Shown in pieces: positions 15,263 to 23,834 of a stretch of 27,989 nt of DNA. The DNA comes from Fluviibacter sp964604465. GTDB lineage: Bacteria > Pseudomonadota > Gammaproteobacteria > Burkholderiales > Rhodocyclaceae. The notes below the pieces were generated by a model. The model saw only the letters and a list, made by a program, of their open reading frames with translations, was not told where the DNA came from and did no database searches. Within the stretch, counting starts at the first letter, position 1. Each line of letters begins with the position of its first letter. The stretch spans positions 1 to 27,989 of the forward strand of contig CAZRYZ010000014.1 of assembly GCA_964604465.1 (NCBI GenBank), written 5' to 3'. The position numbers and the translations under genes are program-made.

Positions 15263-16191
15263 GAAAGGCTGCGCAAAGCCATGCCCAGCGCGACGAGCAG
15301 CGCCTCATCAGGCGGCATTAGTTCATCGTCCTGGTTTTGAATAGTTTCTTGTGCTGAGAAGAACGCTGCTGGACAGAGTCTGGCATCGATGGCGGACAGC
15401 AATGATTGGTCCAGTTCTGTCGATTTCCCCGTGATATACAAAAATGTCAGTCGTTCAGGAAGCCCAATCCGGCTCATACGACAACGCAGCCAGGCATTCG
15501 CCAATTGGTCAGTGAGATTTTCTGAGATCAAGGAACCTTGTTCGGAACTCCTGAGTGGATAAGCGTCCAGATCGGTTTCGCCGAGACAAATCACCAGACG
15601 CAAGGATCTCTCTGTGAGAAGAATCCCGAACGGATAGGAAGAGCTTAACTTGTTGCCTGGCCTCCCCAGATGGGTCACCGCATCGTGAATTGCCTGAATA
15701 TCCCGATCGACCACCCAGACCGGAACACGAACCTCCTCTGAATTTGCCTCGATTTCGTCAACCCGCTCTCGACGACAGAATGCCATCCTCACATTCTGAT
15801 TACTCGGAGCTCCCGATAATTCCCGGGTGAAATCCAGACAAATCTCTTCCGGAGGTACCGGAAGATTGGACACGGCTTCAACAATCGCAACTTGCTCAAG
15901 CTGTGCATCGGTAAGGCTCGATGGCGCACTGATCGTTCGCAAAAACACATCATCCGAGGGAAGTGCAACCGATAGCGACATTTGGCGGCGGCCGACCCCC
16001 GTCAATATTTCCAAGCGGGCTAGCGACGCCTCCCACAATGGCAGCTCCGAATCCCTCGTTTCGGGCTGATAAACAACCATGGGGACCATTTCGTCTGAAT
16101 AGCTGGAAAGACAGACGCCCAGAGGTCCGCTGTATACACCGACCATTCTGGGCGCTTCCCCCTTTAGCCATCGAACAAAACGATTGCGCAT
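15259..16191 (-). CDS. pilM: Type IV pilus assembly ATPase-like protein PilM (divergent)
   Basis: The position at the head of pilMNOPQ and several motifs identify this as PilM, the cytoplasmic actin-like partner of PilN. The motifs include QVAIVEAVSNLPVPPEEICLD (about residues 105-125), a C-terminal segment LTFLYITG, and the ending ALLVALGMALRS. The length of 310 residues is below the usual 350. The N-terminal phosphate-binding strand, normally of the form G-x-D-x-S-S-x-x-x-K, is replaced by VGVYSGPLGVCLSS, so ATP binding is doubtful. The ATG at 16191 has only a weak GG-rich upstream sequence. Identification relies partly on context. Confidence 0.82.
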   Translation of the reverse strand: MRNRFVRWLKGEAPRMVGVYSGPLGVCLSSYSDEMVPMVVYQPETRDSELPLWEASLARLEILTGVGRRQMSLSVALPSDDVFLRTISAPSSLTDAQLEQVAIVEAVSNLPVPPEEICLDFTRELSGAPSNQNVRMAFCRRERVDEIEANSEEVRVPVWVVDRDIQAIHDAVTHLGRPGNKLSSSYPFGILLTERSLRLVICLGETDLDAYPLRSSEQGSLISENLTDQLANAWLRCRMSRIGLPERLTFLYITGKSTELDQSLLSAIDARLCPAAFFSAQETIQNQDDELMPPDEALLVALGMALRSLS

Positions 16192-16322
16192 AGACCCAAT
16201 CCAATAAAGTGATGAGTTTATCCGTTATCTGGCTAATTTTTACACACAGGAATTTGTTTATTAATTGAGATATACCATCAGCGCTCGTCCCAAGTCGTCG
16301 GGCGTGAGCAAATTAGCGCGCC

Positions 16323-16350
16323 AAAGAAAAAGCCCGCCGAAGCGGGCCTT
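16323..16350 (-). terminator. Rho-independent terminator of the HU gene
   Basis: On the minus strand a hairpin AAGGCCCGC-TTCG-GCGGGCTTTT (one G-T pair, a stable TTCG loop) runs into TTTTTCTTT, about 20 nt after the HU stop codon. It should insulate HU from the pil operon downstream. Confidence 0.9.
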
Positions 16351-16370
16351 TTCTGTGCAACGAAACGCGA

Positions 16371-16652
16371 TTACTTGCGCTTGTTCACGGCATCCTTGAA
16401 TGCCTTGCCAGCCGAGAACTTAACAGTCTTGGCGGCCGGGATCTTGATGGTTTCGCCAGTCTGCGGGTTGCGACCGGTGCGGGCAGCACGCTTGCCGCTC
16501 GAGAACGAACCGAAGCCAACCAGGCTAACCGAGTCACCCTTGGTCACGGCCTTAACAACAGCAGCGATGGTGGCGTCGAGAGCAGCTTGTGCAGCGGCCT
16601 TGCTCAGCTTAGCGTCTTTGGCGATTACTTCAATCAGTTCAGCTTTGTTCAT
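16371..16652 (-). CDS. hupB: DNA-binding protein HU
   Basis: HU is a small nucleoid protein that bends DNA without sequence specificity. The 93 residues begin MNKAELIEVIAKDAKLSK and contain the family signature GFGSFSSGKRAARTGRNPQTGE at about residues 47-68, with the DNA-contacting beta-arm around RNPQTGE. GGGAGA lies about nine bases before the ATG. The gene stands alone with its own terminator. A CATAAT at 16725-16720 could be its -10 box, but I found no good -35. The product could be called HU-alpha or HU-beta; the sequence alone does not separate these. Confidence 0.95.
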   Translation of the reverse strand: MNKAELIEVIAKDAKLSKAAAQAALDATIAAVVKAVTKGDSVSLVGFGSFSSGKRAARTGRNPQTGETIKIPAAKTVKFSAGKAFKDAVNKRK

Positions 16653-16907
16653 ATTGGATGTCTCCCAAGTTTAGAAAAAAATCGGTGGAACCAGCTGTGG
16701 GTGCGGATTCCGTGCAGCCATTATGCACTGACTTTTTACGAGTTTTACACGTCCGCACAGAAATTTTTTTACTTTCAGACTGACGCAGGGCTTACTACAG
16801 GCGGGTTTCAACATGGTGCACTGAGAAAAACCTGCACCAATCGGGCCCCCGTTTTACCCGGAAATACTTTGAAAGTCTTGCCGCACCAATGGATTAACGC
16901 TGGTTGC

Positions 16908-17768
16908 TCAAGGCGAATCTGCTTGCGCACCTGCATCATGACGGGGCCGACAGCCCACCGTTGGAAAGACACGACAGACGTTCTGCCAAAGCGATTCCCG
17001 CAACGATCCCACCTCAATCTGCCTCAGGCTGGCCAGGCATTCAGCGATACGCGGCAGCTCAGACGATTGATTACGCTGCCGCCTCAACCAGCTCGGTGGC
17101 ATGTCCGGTGCATCGGTTTCCAGTACAAGATTCTCCATGGGCAGCTCCCGTGCCAGTTGATGGATCCTGGTTGAACCGTTGTAGGTCAGTGTGCCGCCAA
17201 AGCCCAGCAGAAATCCCATGTCTACCAGCTGCAGCGCCTGCTGTAGGCTCCCGTTAAAAGCATGCGCAATGCCGCCGCGCAATTGGCGACTGCCGCGGCC
17301 TTGAACAGAACGAACTGACTGAATCACGTCTTCAACAGCGTGGCGAACATGTAACAGAACCGGCAGGTCGTATTCTATGGCGAGAGCGAGCTGTGCTTCG
17401 AACCATTGTTTCTGGAGCGCAAAATCCGGGGCGCCCGGATATCGATCCAGGCCGATCTCTCCAATTGCAATCGGCTGCTCTCTCACGACCGTGTTAACCA
17501 AATGATCCAGATCGCGCGGGGATGCCATATTCACATAGAGTGGATGAATGCCGAAGGCCGGATGCAACGTAGGCCAATCAACCCGCTGCATGGAGGCCGT
17601 TGCTAATGCATGAACGTGACCCATGCTCTGCACATCAACGGAAGGATTGAGACAGTGCGTAACACCTGCAGCATAGGCCCGTTGCAGCGCCTCATCCCGA
17701 TCTGCCTCGAATTCGGCAGCATCCCAATGCACATGGGTGTCCACCCAACCCGAGCGGATTTTCGTCAT
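16908..17768 (-). CDS. TatD-family metal-dependent hydrolase
   Basis: The 286-residue product carries the metal ligands of the TatD/YjjV deoxyribonuclease-like family. They are THVH at residues 11-14, the glutamate of GEIGLDRY near 98-105, a histidine in LLHVRH, another in AHAFNG, and the aspartate of LETDAPDMPP. TatD proteins are TIM-barrel hydrolases reported to act as 3'-5' nucleases; the YjjV branch has no settled role. Its ATG overlaps the dadA stop (ATGA). The C-terminal tail (about 15 residues after the last motif) is not conserved in the family as I know it. Confidence 0.88.
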   Translation of the reverse strand: MTKIRSGWVDTHVHWDAAEFEADRDEALQRAYAAGVTHCLNPSVDVQSMGHVHALATASMQRVDWPTLHPAFGIHPLYVNMASPRDLDHLVNTVVREQPIAIGEIGLDRYPGAPDFALQKQWFEAQLALAIEYDLPVLLHVRHAVEDVIQSVRSVQGRGSRQLRGGIAHAFNGSLQQALQLVDMGFLLGFGGTLTYNGSTRIHQLARELPMENLVLETDAPDMPPSWLRRQRNQSSELPRIAECLASLRQIEVGSLRESLWQNVCRVFPTVGCRPRHDAGAQADSP

Positions 17769-19018
17769 CGACTGGACTTCAAAAATGGAAAATCAGGCTC
17801 AGGTTTTCGACCAGACATAATGTCGGCAAGCGCCAGGCCTGAGCCACACGACATGGTCCATCCCAGCGTCCCATGACCTGTGTTGATGTAGAGGTTGGCA
17901 TAGCGGCTACGGCCAATCACTGGCACATTCGACGGCGTTGCTGGCCTTAATCCCGCCCAGTATTCCGCTTCACCGGTGGTCACAAGCTGCGGGAATATCT
18001 GGCGCGTTCGTTTTACTAGTGCCTCACAACGGACATGATTCAGGCCCAGATCATAGCCATTCATCTCTGCCGTTCCGGCAACACGCAGACGGTTACCCAG
18101 CCGAGAAAAAACGAGCTTGCGTCCATCGTCGGTCAGGCTGACCGTAGGCGCACCGTTGTCTCCCTCCGCCAGCGGCAGCGTTGCGGAATAACCCTTGGCG
18201 GGATAGATCGGCAACCTGATGCCTAGGGGTATGAGGAGCGCATTACTGAAACTGCCACAGGCAATCACGTAGGCATCGGCTTTAAAACGCTCCCCATCAA
18301 GACGCTCGGCATAGGACACCTTGTCGTCATGGGCAACCAATCGAGTTACCGGCACCCCGAACTGGAAGCAAACACCATTTTGCGCTGCCAACGTGGCCAG
18401 ATTCTGCGTAAAGCGGTGGGCGTCGCCAGATTCATCCGAAGGTGTGTAGTGGCCGCCGACGATCATTGGCGCCGCATGGGCCAGTGCCGGTTCGATCCTG
18501 ACACATTCTGCCGTATCGACCGGGCGACGATCCAACCCGAACTCCCGCATCAGGTTGGCAGCCATACTCGCACCCTCATATTCCCGCGCATCGGTGTAGA
18601 AGTGGAGAATTCCTCGTGTCAGCTGATCGTACTCCATGCCAGTTTGCGCACGCAGTGCGCGTAGGCAATTCCGGCTATAACTGGCCAGCCGGACAATCGC
18701 GGCCATATTCTTCCGCATGCGATCTGCAGGGCACTCACGCAGGAACTGCAATCCCCAGCGCAACAGTTGGGGGTCCAAACGCATACGAAACAGCAGCGGT
18801 GCATCTTCCTGTCCAATCCACCCGAGAATCTTGCGGATCGCCTTGGGGTTTGCCCAGGGCTCGGCGTGCGACACGGATATCTGACCACCGTTGGCAAAGC
18901 TGGTCTCCCGTCCTGGCTCGGATTGGCGATCCAATACCGTCACTTCGTGACCTGCCTGTGAGAGGTACCAGGCACTGGCGGTACCAACAACGCCCGCTCC
19001 GATCACCAGAACTTTCAT
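17765..19018 (-). CDS. dadA: D-amino acid dehydrogenase (DadA-type FAD oxidoreductase)
   Basis: The 417-residue product has the N-terminal FAD-binding motif GAGVVG at residues 7-12, then VLDRQSEPGRETSFANGGQISVSHAEPWANP, a stretch characteristic of DadA, and the C-terminal GHGTLGWTMSCGSG. DadA oxidises D-amino acids (notably D-alanine) to 2-oxo acids at the inner membrane. The start at ATG 19018 gives the standard MKVLVIGAGVVG; a longer frame from 19048 would run into spoT. It begins 7 nt after the spoT stop and overlaps tatD at its end. No alanine racemase (dadX) is adjacent, so a related DAO-family function remains possible. Confidence 0.88.
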   Translation of the reverse strand: MKVLVIGAGVVGTASAWYLSQAGHEVTVLDRQSEPGRETSFANGGQISVSHAEPWANPKAIRKILGWIGQEDAPLLFRMRLDPQLLRWGLQFLRECPADRMRKNMAAIVRLASYSRNCLRALRAQTGMEYDQLTRGILHFYTDAREYEGASMAANLMREFGLDRRPVDTAECVRIEPALAHAAPMIVGGHYTPSDESGDAHRFTQNLATLAAQNGVCFQFGVPVTRLVAHDDKVSYAERLDGERFKADAYVIACGSFSNALLIPLGIRLPIYPAKGYSATLPLAEGDNGAPTVSLTDDGRKLVFSRLGNRLRVAGTAEMNGYDLGLNHVRCEALVKRTRQIFPQLVTTGEAEYWAGLRPATPSNVPVIGRSRYANLYINTGHGTLGWTMSCGSGLALADIMSGRKPEPDFPFLKSSR

Positions 19019-19025
19019 GGTGTCT

Positions 19026-21224
19026 TTATGCTTTCTCGTCGGCCTCACGCATACGCGAGATTCTCGACACCTCGGGAATATGACGCACGTTCCGCATCAC
19101 TGTGGCCAGATGCTTGCGGTCTCTGACCTGCAGCGTAAAGAATAATGTCGTGTACATTCCCCCGGCATCATCCATGCTGATGTGCACAATGTTCGAATCT
19201 GCTTCTGCAATGGCGCCCGATATCTTGGCCAGTACACCACGCTGGTTGCGAATTTCAACCCTAACGCGGACATCAAACTGACCCTCCACTTCGGGCGCCC
19301 ATTCCACATCTACCCATTTCTGGGTTGCGTGCCCGAGTTGTCGACGAATCTTGAGGCAATCGTGCGTATGCACGACCAGACCCCGTTGGCTATCCAGCAG
19401 ACCCACAATCGGGTCGCCCGGAATCGGCTGGCAGCAGGGAGACATCAGTACGGCCATACCATCCGCACCGTTAATCATGACCGGTGCGCCATCGGCTGCA
19501 GGCAATACACTGGCCGGGTCCAGACCCAGTAGCGCTACAGCCACATCAGTGGCCGGACGCTGCCCAGTACCGATCTGGCTGAGGATCTGACCCTCGGCTT
19601 GTGCACCAGACTGCGACAGCATGCGTCCCCACCCGGCCTGGGGGACATCCTGGAGGCGCTGCCCATAACGCGCCAGCTCGCTGGTCAGCAGGCGCTTACC
19701 AAGCGCCGCGGACGAGTCGTCATGCGCCGCTCTGAGGAAATGACGGATTTTGCTTCGCGCACGACCGGAACGCACAAACTTGAGCCAGCCCGGATTCGGA
19801 TTGGGGATCACCGCAGTAATGATTTCAACCTGGTCACCATTCTGGAGCTCCGTCCTGAGGGGCGCAAAATCACGGTTAATCCGTGCGGCAACGCAGCGGT
19901 TACCAATATCCGTATGGACGGCATACGCAAAGTCGACGGCCGTCGAGCCACGGGGAAGGGTCAGGATCTTGCCATTCGGTGTAAAGACAAAGACTTCGTC
20001 TGGGAAAAGATCGACCTTAGCGTGTTCATAAAACTCCGATGAGTCACCACTCACCGACTGCATCTCCACCAGGGATTCCAGCCACTGGGTAGTCTTGGCA
20101 TGCAGGTCATCAGAGAACTTGCCGTTCTCCTTATAAAGCCAGTGCGATGCCACACCTTCTTGCGCCAACCGGTGCTGGTCTCGTGTTCGGATCTGGATCT
20201 CGATAGGCGTCCCGTACGGTCCGATCAGTGTGGTGTGCAAAGACTGGTAGCCATTCACCTTAGGAATGGCTAGATAGTCCTTAAATTTACCGGGCAACGG
20301 CTTATAGAGCGCATGCAGGGCACCCAATGCCAGATAGCAGTCTGCTTCTGTCTCGACGATGATCCGGAAGCCATATATATCAAGCACCTGCGAGAACGAC
20401 AGATGCTTTTCGATCATCTTGCGGTAAATGGAATAGAGGGTCTTCTGCCGACCGAAGACATCCGCCTTAACACCAGATTGGATCAACTTCTCGGAAAGGC
20501 TGTTGAGAATCTTCTGAACCAGTTCCTTGCGGTTCCCTCGTACCGATTTAACCGTGCGTGCCAGCACCTCGTAGCGGTTCGGGTAAATGCTCTTGAATGC
20601 CAGATCCTGTAGTTCTCGGAAGAGGGTATTCAGGCCCAAACGGTTAGCAATGGGCGCATAGATCTCGAGTGTTTCCCGAGCGATGCGCCGGCGCTTGTCG
20701 GGCCGCATTGAGCCCAGCGTCTGCATGTTGTGAAGACGATCCGTGAGCTTGATCAGAATGACGCGGATGTCGCGCGCCATCGCGAGAAGCATCTTGCGGA
20801 AATTCTCTGCCTGGGCTTCGTGCTGACTGGCAAATTCAAGGCGATCAAGCTTGGACAAGCCCTCGACCAGGTCAGCAACCGGTTTGCCAAAACGATTGGC
20901 CAACTCTTCCTGGCTGACCCCGGTATCTTCAATCGTGTCATGGAGCAAGGCGGCCATGATAGCCACGGCATCCATTTTCCACTCAGCCAGGGCACCCGCA
21001 ACCGCCAGCGGGTGCGTAATGTAGGCCTCGCCGGAAATGCGCTTCTGGCTGCGGTGACAGCGTTCGCTAAAAACGAACGCTTCTTCCACCCGTGCTAGAT
21101 CGGCAGCGGGAAGATAATCCAGACTATCGATAAAAACCCGGTACGCCGGGTCATCCGGCCCGATGGCCGGTGTGTGATCAACGGAGGTCGTGTTTTCGAC
21201 CGGTGCGCGGGCTTCCGTGTTCAT
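19026..21224 (-). CDS. spoT: Bifunctional (p)ppGpp synthetase/hydrolase, RelA/SpoT family
   Basis: The 732-residue protein has the full long RSH architecture. The HD hydrolase domain is intact (HDTIED at residues 95-100; TDRLHNM at 161-167). The synthetase domain contains PGKFKDY at about 311-317 and NGYQSLHT at 324-331. A TGS domain follows at about 405-470 and a C-terminal ACT domain at about 655-725. The intact HD motif, and a basic K-F-K-D rather than the acidic E-x-D-D of RelA, indicate a bifunctional SpoT-type enzyme that makes and degrades the alarmone. It is 38 nt downstream of rpoZ, the conserved gmk-rpoZ-spoT order. The ATG lacks a strong Shine-Dalgarno. Confidence 0.96.
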   Translation of the reverse strand: MNTEARAPVENTTSVDHTPAIGPDDPAYRVFIDSLDYLPAADLARVEEAFVFSERCHRSQKRISGEAYITHPLAVAGALAEWKMDAVAIMAALLHDTIEDTGVSQEELANRFGKPVADLVEGLSKLDRLEFASQHEAQAENFRKMLLAMARDIRVILIKLTDRLHNMQTLGSMRPDKRRRIARETLEIYAPIANRLGLNTLFRELQDLAFKSIYPNRYEVLARTVKSVRGNRKELVQKILNSLSEKLIQSGVKADVFGRQKTLYSIYRKMIEKHLSFSQVLDIYGFRIIVETEADCYLALGALHALYKPLPGKFKDYLAIPKVNGYQSLHTTLIGPYGTPIEIQIRTRDQHRLAQEGVASHWLYKENGKFSDDLHAKTTQWLESLVEMQSVSGDSSEFYEHAKVDLFPDEVFVFTPNGKILTLPRGSTAVDFAYAVHTDIGNRCVAARINRDFAPLRTELQNGDQVEIITAVIPNPNPGWLKFVRSGRARSKIRHFLRAAHDDSSAALGKRLLTSELARYGQRLQDVPQAGWGRMLSQSGAQAEGQILSQIGTGQRPATDVAVALLGLDPASVLPAADGAPVMINGADGMAVLMSPCCQPIPGDPIVGLLDSQRGLVVHTHDCLKIRRQLGHATQKWVDVEWAPEVEGQFDVRVRVEIRNQRGVLAKISGAIAEADSNIVHISMDDAGGMYTTLFFTLQVRDRKHLATVMRNVRHIPEVSRISRMREADEKA

Positions 21225-21262
21225 GGTGAGCGCCTATACCGGTCCGACGCATCTGACAGCGA

Positions 21263-21469
21263 TCAGGCCTGCGGACGGTTCAGCACTTCCGTGCCCACCA
21301 GACCCTCACCAATTTCACGCAGGGCGATGACGGTCGGCTTATCCATGTCTGCTTCGACATGAGGTGTGGCGCCATTAGCCAGCTGACGGGCACGGTAGGT
21401 TGCCGCCAGGGTCATCTGGAAGCGGTTCGGGATTCTCTGCAGGCAGTCTTCAACCGTAATACGGGCCAT
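21263..21469 (-). CDS. rpoZ: RNA polymerase omega subunit
   Basis: The omega subunit helps assemble core RNA polymerase by holding the beta-prime subunit and forms part of one ppGpp-binding site in E. coli. The 68-residue product begins MARITVEDCLQRIPNRFQM and contains the conserved LAATYRARQL at about residues 21-30. It is at the short end of the family. GAAGGAAGA lies ahead of the ATG. It sits between gmk and spoT as in many proteobacteria. Confidence 0.96.
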   Translation of the reverse strand: MARITVEDCLQRIPNRFQMTLAATYRARQLANGATPHVEADMDKPTVIALREIGEGLVGTEVLNRPQA

Positions 21470-21483
21470 GATATGTCTTCCTT

Positions 21484-22152
21484 CTAAATGCGTTCGATAT
21501 ACGAAGCCATCAATGCCTCGGCGCGCTGCCTCTGATTTTCGAGACGCACACGGGCGGCCGCAAAAACGGCCAGCAACTCGGCAAGGGCTTCATCCAGGTT
21601 GTCGTTGATTATAACGTAGGGGAACTCGTCCAGATGCTGCAATTCCTCCCGGGCATTAGCGACACGCCGGGCAATCACCTCGGCAGAATCCTGCCCGCGC
21701 CCCTGTAATCGGGCTTCCAACGCGTCAAATGATGGAGGCACAATAAATACACCCACCGACTCCGGGTAAATCGCACGCACCTGCCGGGCGCCCTGCCAGT
21801 CAATTTCCAGAATAACGTCCCGGTCCTCGCTCAATAGTGCTTCGATGCCGCGCCGACCTGTCCCGTAAAAATTGCCATGGACCTCGGCCGATTCAAGAAA
21901 CTCACCGGCCGCCTGCAGGGTCTTGAAGGCCTCAACCGAAACGAAGTGGTAATGCACGCCATCGACTTCGCCAGGGCGTGGTGCCCGGGTCGTGGTCGAT
22001 ACCGACAGCGCCAGACGGGAATCACGCTCCAGCGCCATTCGGGTCAGCGTTGTTTTGCCGGCACCCGACGGCGCCGCAATAACAAATAAGCTGCCGGGGC
22101 CGGCCTGGCATCTGGCGTTTGCAACCAAGGAAGAGGGTATGTTTTGTGTCAT
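21484..22152 (-). CDS. gmk: Guanylate kinase
   Basis: Gmk converts GMP to GDP with ATP. The P-loop APSGAGKTT is at residues 27-35, followed by the GMP-binding region STTTRAPRPGEVDGVHYHF and later ILEIDWQGARQVR. The protein is about 222 residues from ATG 22152; a TTG at 22170 would add six residues. The first 20 residues before the conserved core are longer than usual and neither start has a clear Shine-Dalgarno, so the N terminus is uncertain. It lies about 20 nt after yicC. Confidence 0.96.
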   Translation of the reverse strand: MTQNIPSSLVANARCQAGPGSLFVIAAPSGAGKTTLTRMALERDSRLALSVSTTTRAPRPGEVDGVHYHFVSVEAFKTLQAAGEFLESAEVHGNFYGTGRRGIEALLSEDRDVILEIDWQGARQVRAIYPESVGVFIVPPSFDALEARLQGRGQDSAEVIARRVANAREELQHLDEFPYVIINDNLDEALAELLAVFAAARVRLENQRQRAEALMASYIERI

Positions 22153-22174
22153 GGTCGTCAGGCCGATCAATAAG

Positions 22175-23050
22175 TCATTCGATATTCTGCACTTGTTCGC
22201 GAATCTGTTCGATGAGCAGCTTCAGCTCCATGGCAATTGCCGACACCTCGGCGCTGACCGACTTGGAACCCAGCGTATTGGCTTCGCGGTTCAGTTCCTG
22301 CATCAGAAAATCCAGCCGCTTACCAGCAGGGCCAGTGGCACGCACCACGCGATCCACCTCCTCCAGATGAACCTTTAGTCGGCCGAGCTCCTCGGCCACA
22401 TCGGTTCGTACCGCATAGAGCGTCAGCTCCTGACGAATACGCTCATCATCCGCGCCGCCTACCACCTCCACTAGCCGGGCGCGGGCCTTGTCGGTGAAGG
22501 CCTGCTGCGCCGCCGGGATCAACGGTTCGGCACGGGCCACCAGCTCGCGCATGGCCACAGTCCTGGCCATCACCAGTTCAGCCAAGCGCGCGCCCTCGCG
22601 GCGTCGCACCTCTTTGAGTTCGCGAACCGCTTCCAACGCCATCGCCTGAAATTCCAGCAGCAGTGCCGGCCAGTCAAGCTCGGCTGAACGCACTACACCG
22701 GGCCAGCGCAAGATATCCGCCGTACTTAATCCGCGCCCCTCGGGGAAAACGGTTTGCACCTCGAAGGCTAGCTCCTGTAATCGCTGCAGGCGATCCCGGT
22801 CCAGGGTTTCCCCCGTCTGCCCCAGCGCCAGAGACCAGCCGGCACGGCATTCGACCTTGCCCCGTGCCAGTTCCTTGCCTAGCAGTTCGCGTAGTGGCAT
22901 TTCTAGCGAGCGCAGCTCCTCGGGCAAACGAAACGCCAGATCCAGAAAACGTGAGTTAACGCTCTTGATCTCGAAACTAAGGGTGCCACCGGCCACGCCC
23001 CCGGTAATGGGTCGGGTCAGGTTGGCAAAGCCGGTCATGCTGGCAATCAT
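22175..23050 (-). CDS. yicC: YicC/YloC-family endoribonuclease
   Basis: The 291-residue protein starts MIASMTGFA and continues FEIKSVNSRFLDLAFRLPEEL, the family signature, and ends with the conserved LDFLMQELNREANTLGSKS. E. coli YicC has been described as an endoribonuclease involved in RNA turnover. The start is ATG 23050, which has AGGA six bases upstream; the TTG at 23083 is rejected. It heads the yicC-gmk-rpoZ-spoT-dadA-tatD run and is divergent from rph, with a gap of only about 60 nt that must hold both promoters. Confidence 0.93.
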   Translation of the reverse strand: MIASMTGFANLTRPITGGVAGGTLSFEIKSVNSRFLDLAFRLPEELRSLEMPLRELLGKELARGKVECRAGWSLALGQTGETLDRDRLQRLQELAFEVQTVFPEGRGLSTADILRWPGVVRSAELDWPALLLEFQAMALEAVRELKEVRRREGARLAELVMARTVAMRELVARAEPLIPAAQQAFTDKARARLVEVVGGADDERIRQELTLYAVRTDVAEELGRLKVHLEEVDRVVRATGPAGKRLDFLMQELNREANTLGSKSVSAEVSAIAMELKLLIEQIREQVQNIE

Positions 23051-23111
23051 GGGGCGTCCTGAATAAGATGGGAAGTCGTACAATGCCCGAGTTTAAACGA
23101 TAGGAGCCCTC

Positions 23112-23834
23112 ATGCGCCCGAGTCAGCGTCAACCCGGCGAACTGCGCCCGCTTTCCATTACCCGTGGCTATACCATCCACGCTGAAGGCTCCGTCCTGAT
23201 CCAGGTCGGTCAGACCCGTGTCCTGTGTACAGCCAGTGTTGAAACGAACCTACCCCCTTGGCTGCGTGGCAAGGGTCAGGGCTGGGTTACAGCCGAATAC
23301 GGCATGCTGCCGCGAGCAACCCATACCCGAACCTCTCGCGAGGCCGCCAAGGGTAAACAGACGGGGCGAACGCAGGAGATCCAGCGACTGATCGGCCGCA
23401 GCCTGCGCGCTGTAACCGATCTCGTTGCGCTCGGCGAGCGCCAGATCACCCTGGACTGCGACGTACTCCAGGCTGATGGGGGTACCCGTTGTGCGGCTAT
23501 TACCGGCGCCTGGGTGGCGCTGTATGAAGCCTGTGCCCGCCTCGTCGAGAGCGGCGCACTTCCCGCCAACCCGGTGCGCGACCATGTTGCCGCTATTTCA
23601 GTGGGCATTGTCGATGGCCAGGCCGTTCTTGATCTCGACTATGCCGAAGACTCGGGCTGCGATACCGACATGAATGTGATCATGACGGGGGCTGGTGGCA
23701 TCGTCGAAATTCAGGGAACTGCCGAAGGCACACCCTTTACACGGGACGAGCTCAACGCACTGGTTGATCTGGCAGAAGCCGGCATTAACAACCTGGTCGC
23801 CGCGCAGAAACAGGCCGTTAAAGTGAACGCATGA
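23112..23834 (+). CDS. rph: Ribonuclease PH
   Basis: RNase PH trims the 3' ends of tRNA precursors phosphorolytically. The 240 residues match the family length and contain RLIGRSLRAVTDL, the catalytic-core CDVLQADGGTRCAAITGA, and LDLDYAEDSGCDTDMN near the C terminus. AGGAG lies six bases ahead of the ATG. A TACAAT at 23079-23084 could be its -10 box, but no matching -35 was found. The end overlaps rdgB by 4 nt (ATGA). Confidence 0.97.
   Translation: MRPSQRQPGELRPLSITRGYTIHAEGSVLIQVGQTRVLCTASVETNLPPWLRGKGQGWVTAEYGMLPRATHTRTSREAAKGKQTGRTQEIQRLIGRSLRAVTDLVALGERQITLDCDVLQADGGTRCAAITGAWVALYEACARLVESGALPANPVRDHVAAISVGIVDGQAVLDLDYAEDSGCDTDMNVIMTGAGGIVEIQGTAEGTPFTRDELNALVDLAEAGINNLVAAQKQAVKVNA

Noticed and set aside
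19026..21224. KFKD instead of RxKD in the SpoT synthetase domain as a possible loss of activity
   Set aside because: Lysine for arginine is conservative, all surrounding motifs are intact, and I recall the same form in other betaproteobacterial SpoT proteins.
23051..23111. Divergent promoters for yicC and rph
   Set aside because: The region must hold promoters by position, and a TACAAT is present at 23079-23084, but no -35 partner at acceptable spacing could be found on either strand, so no promoter is annotated.
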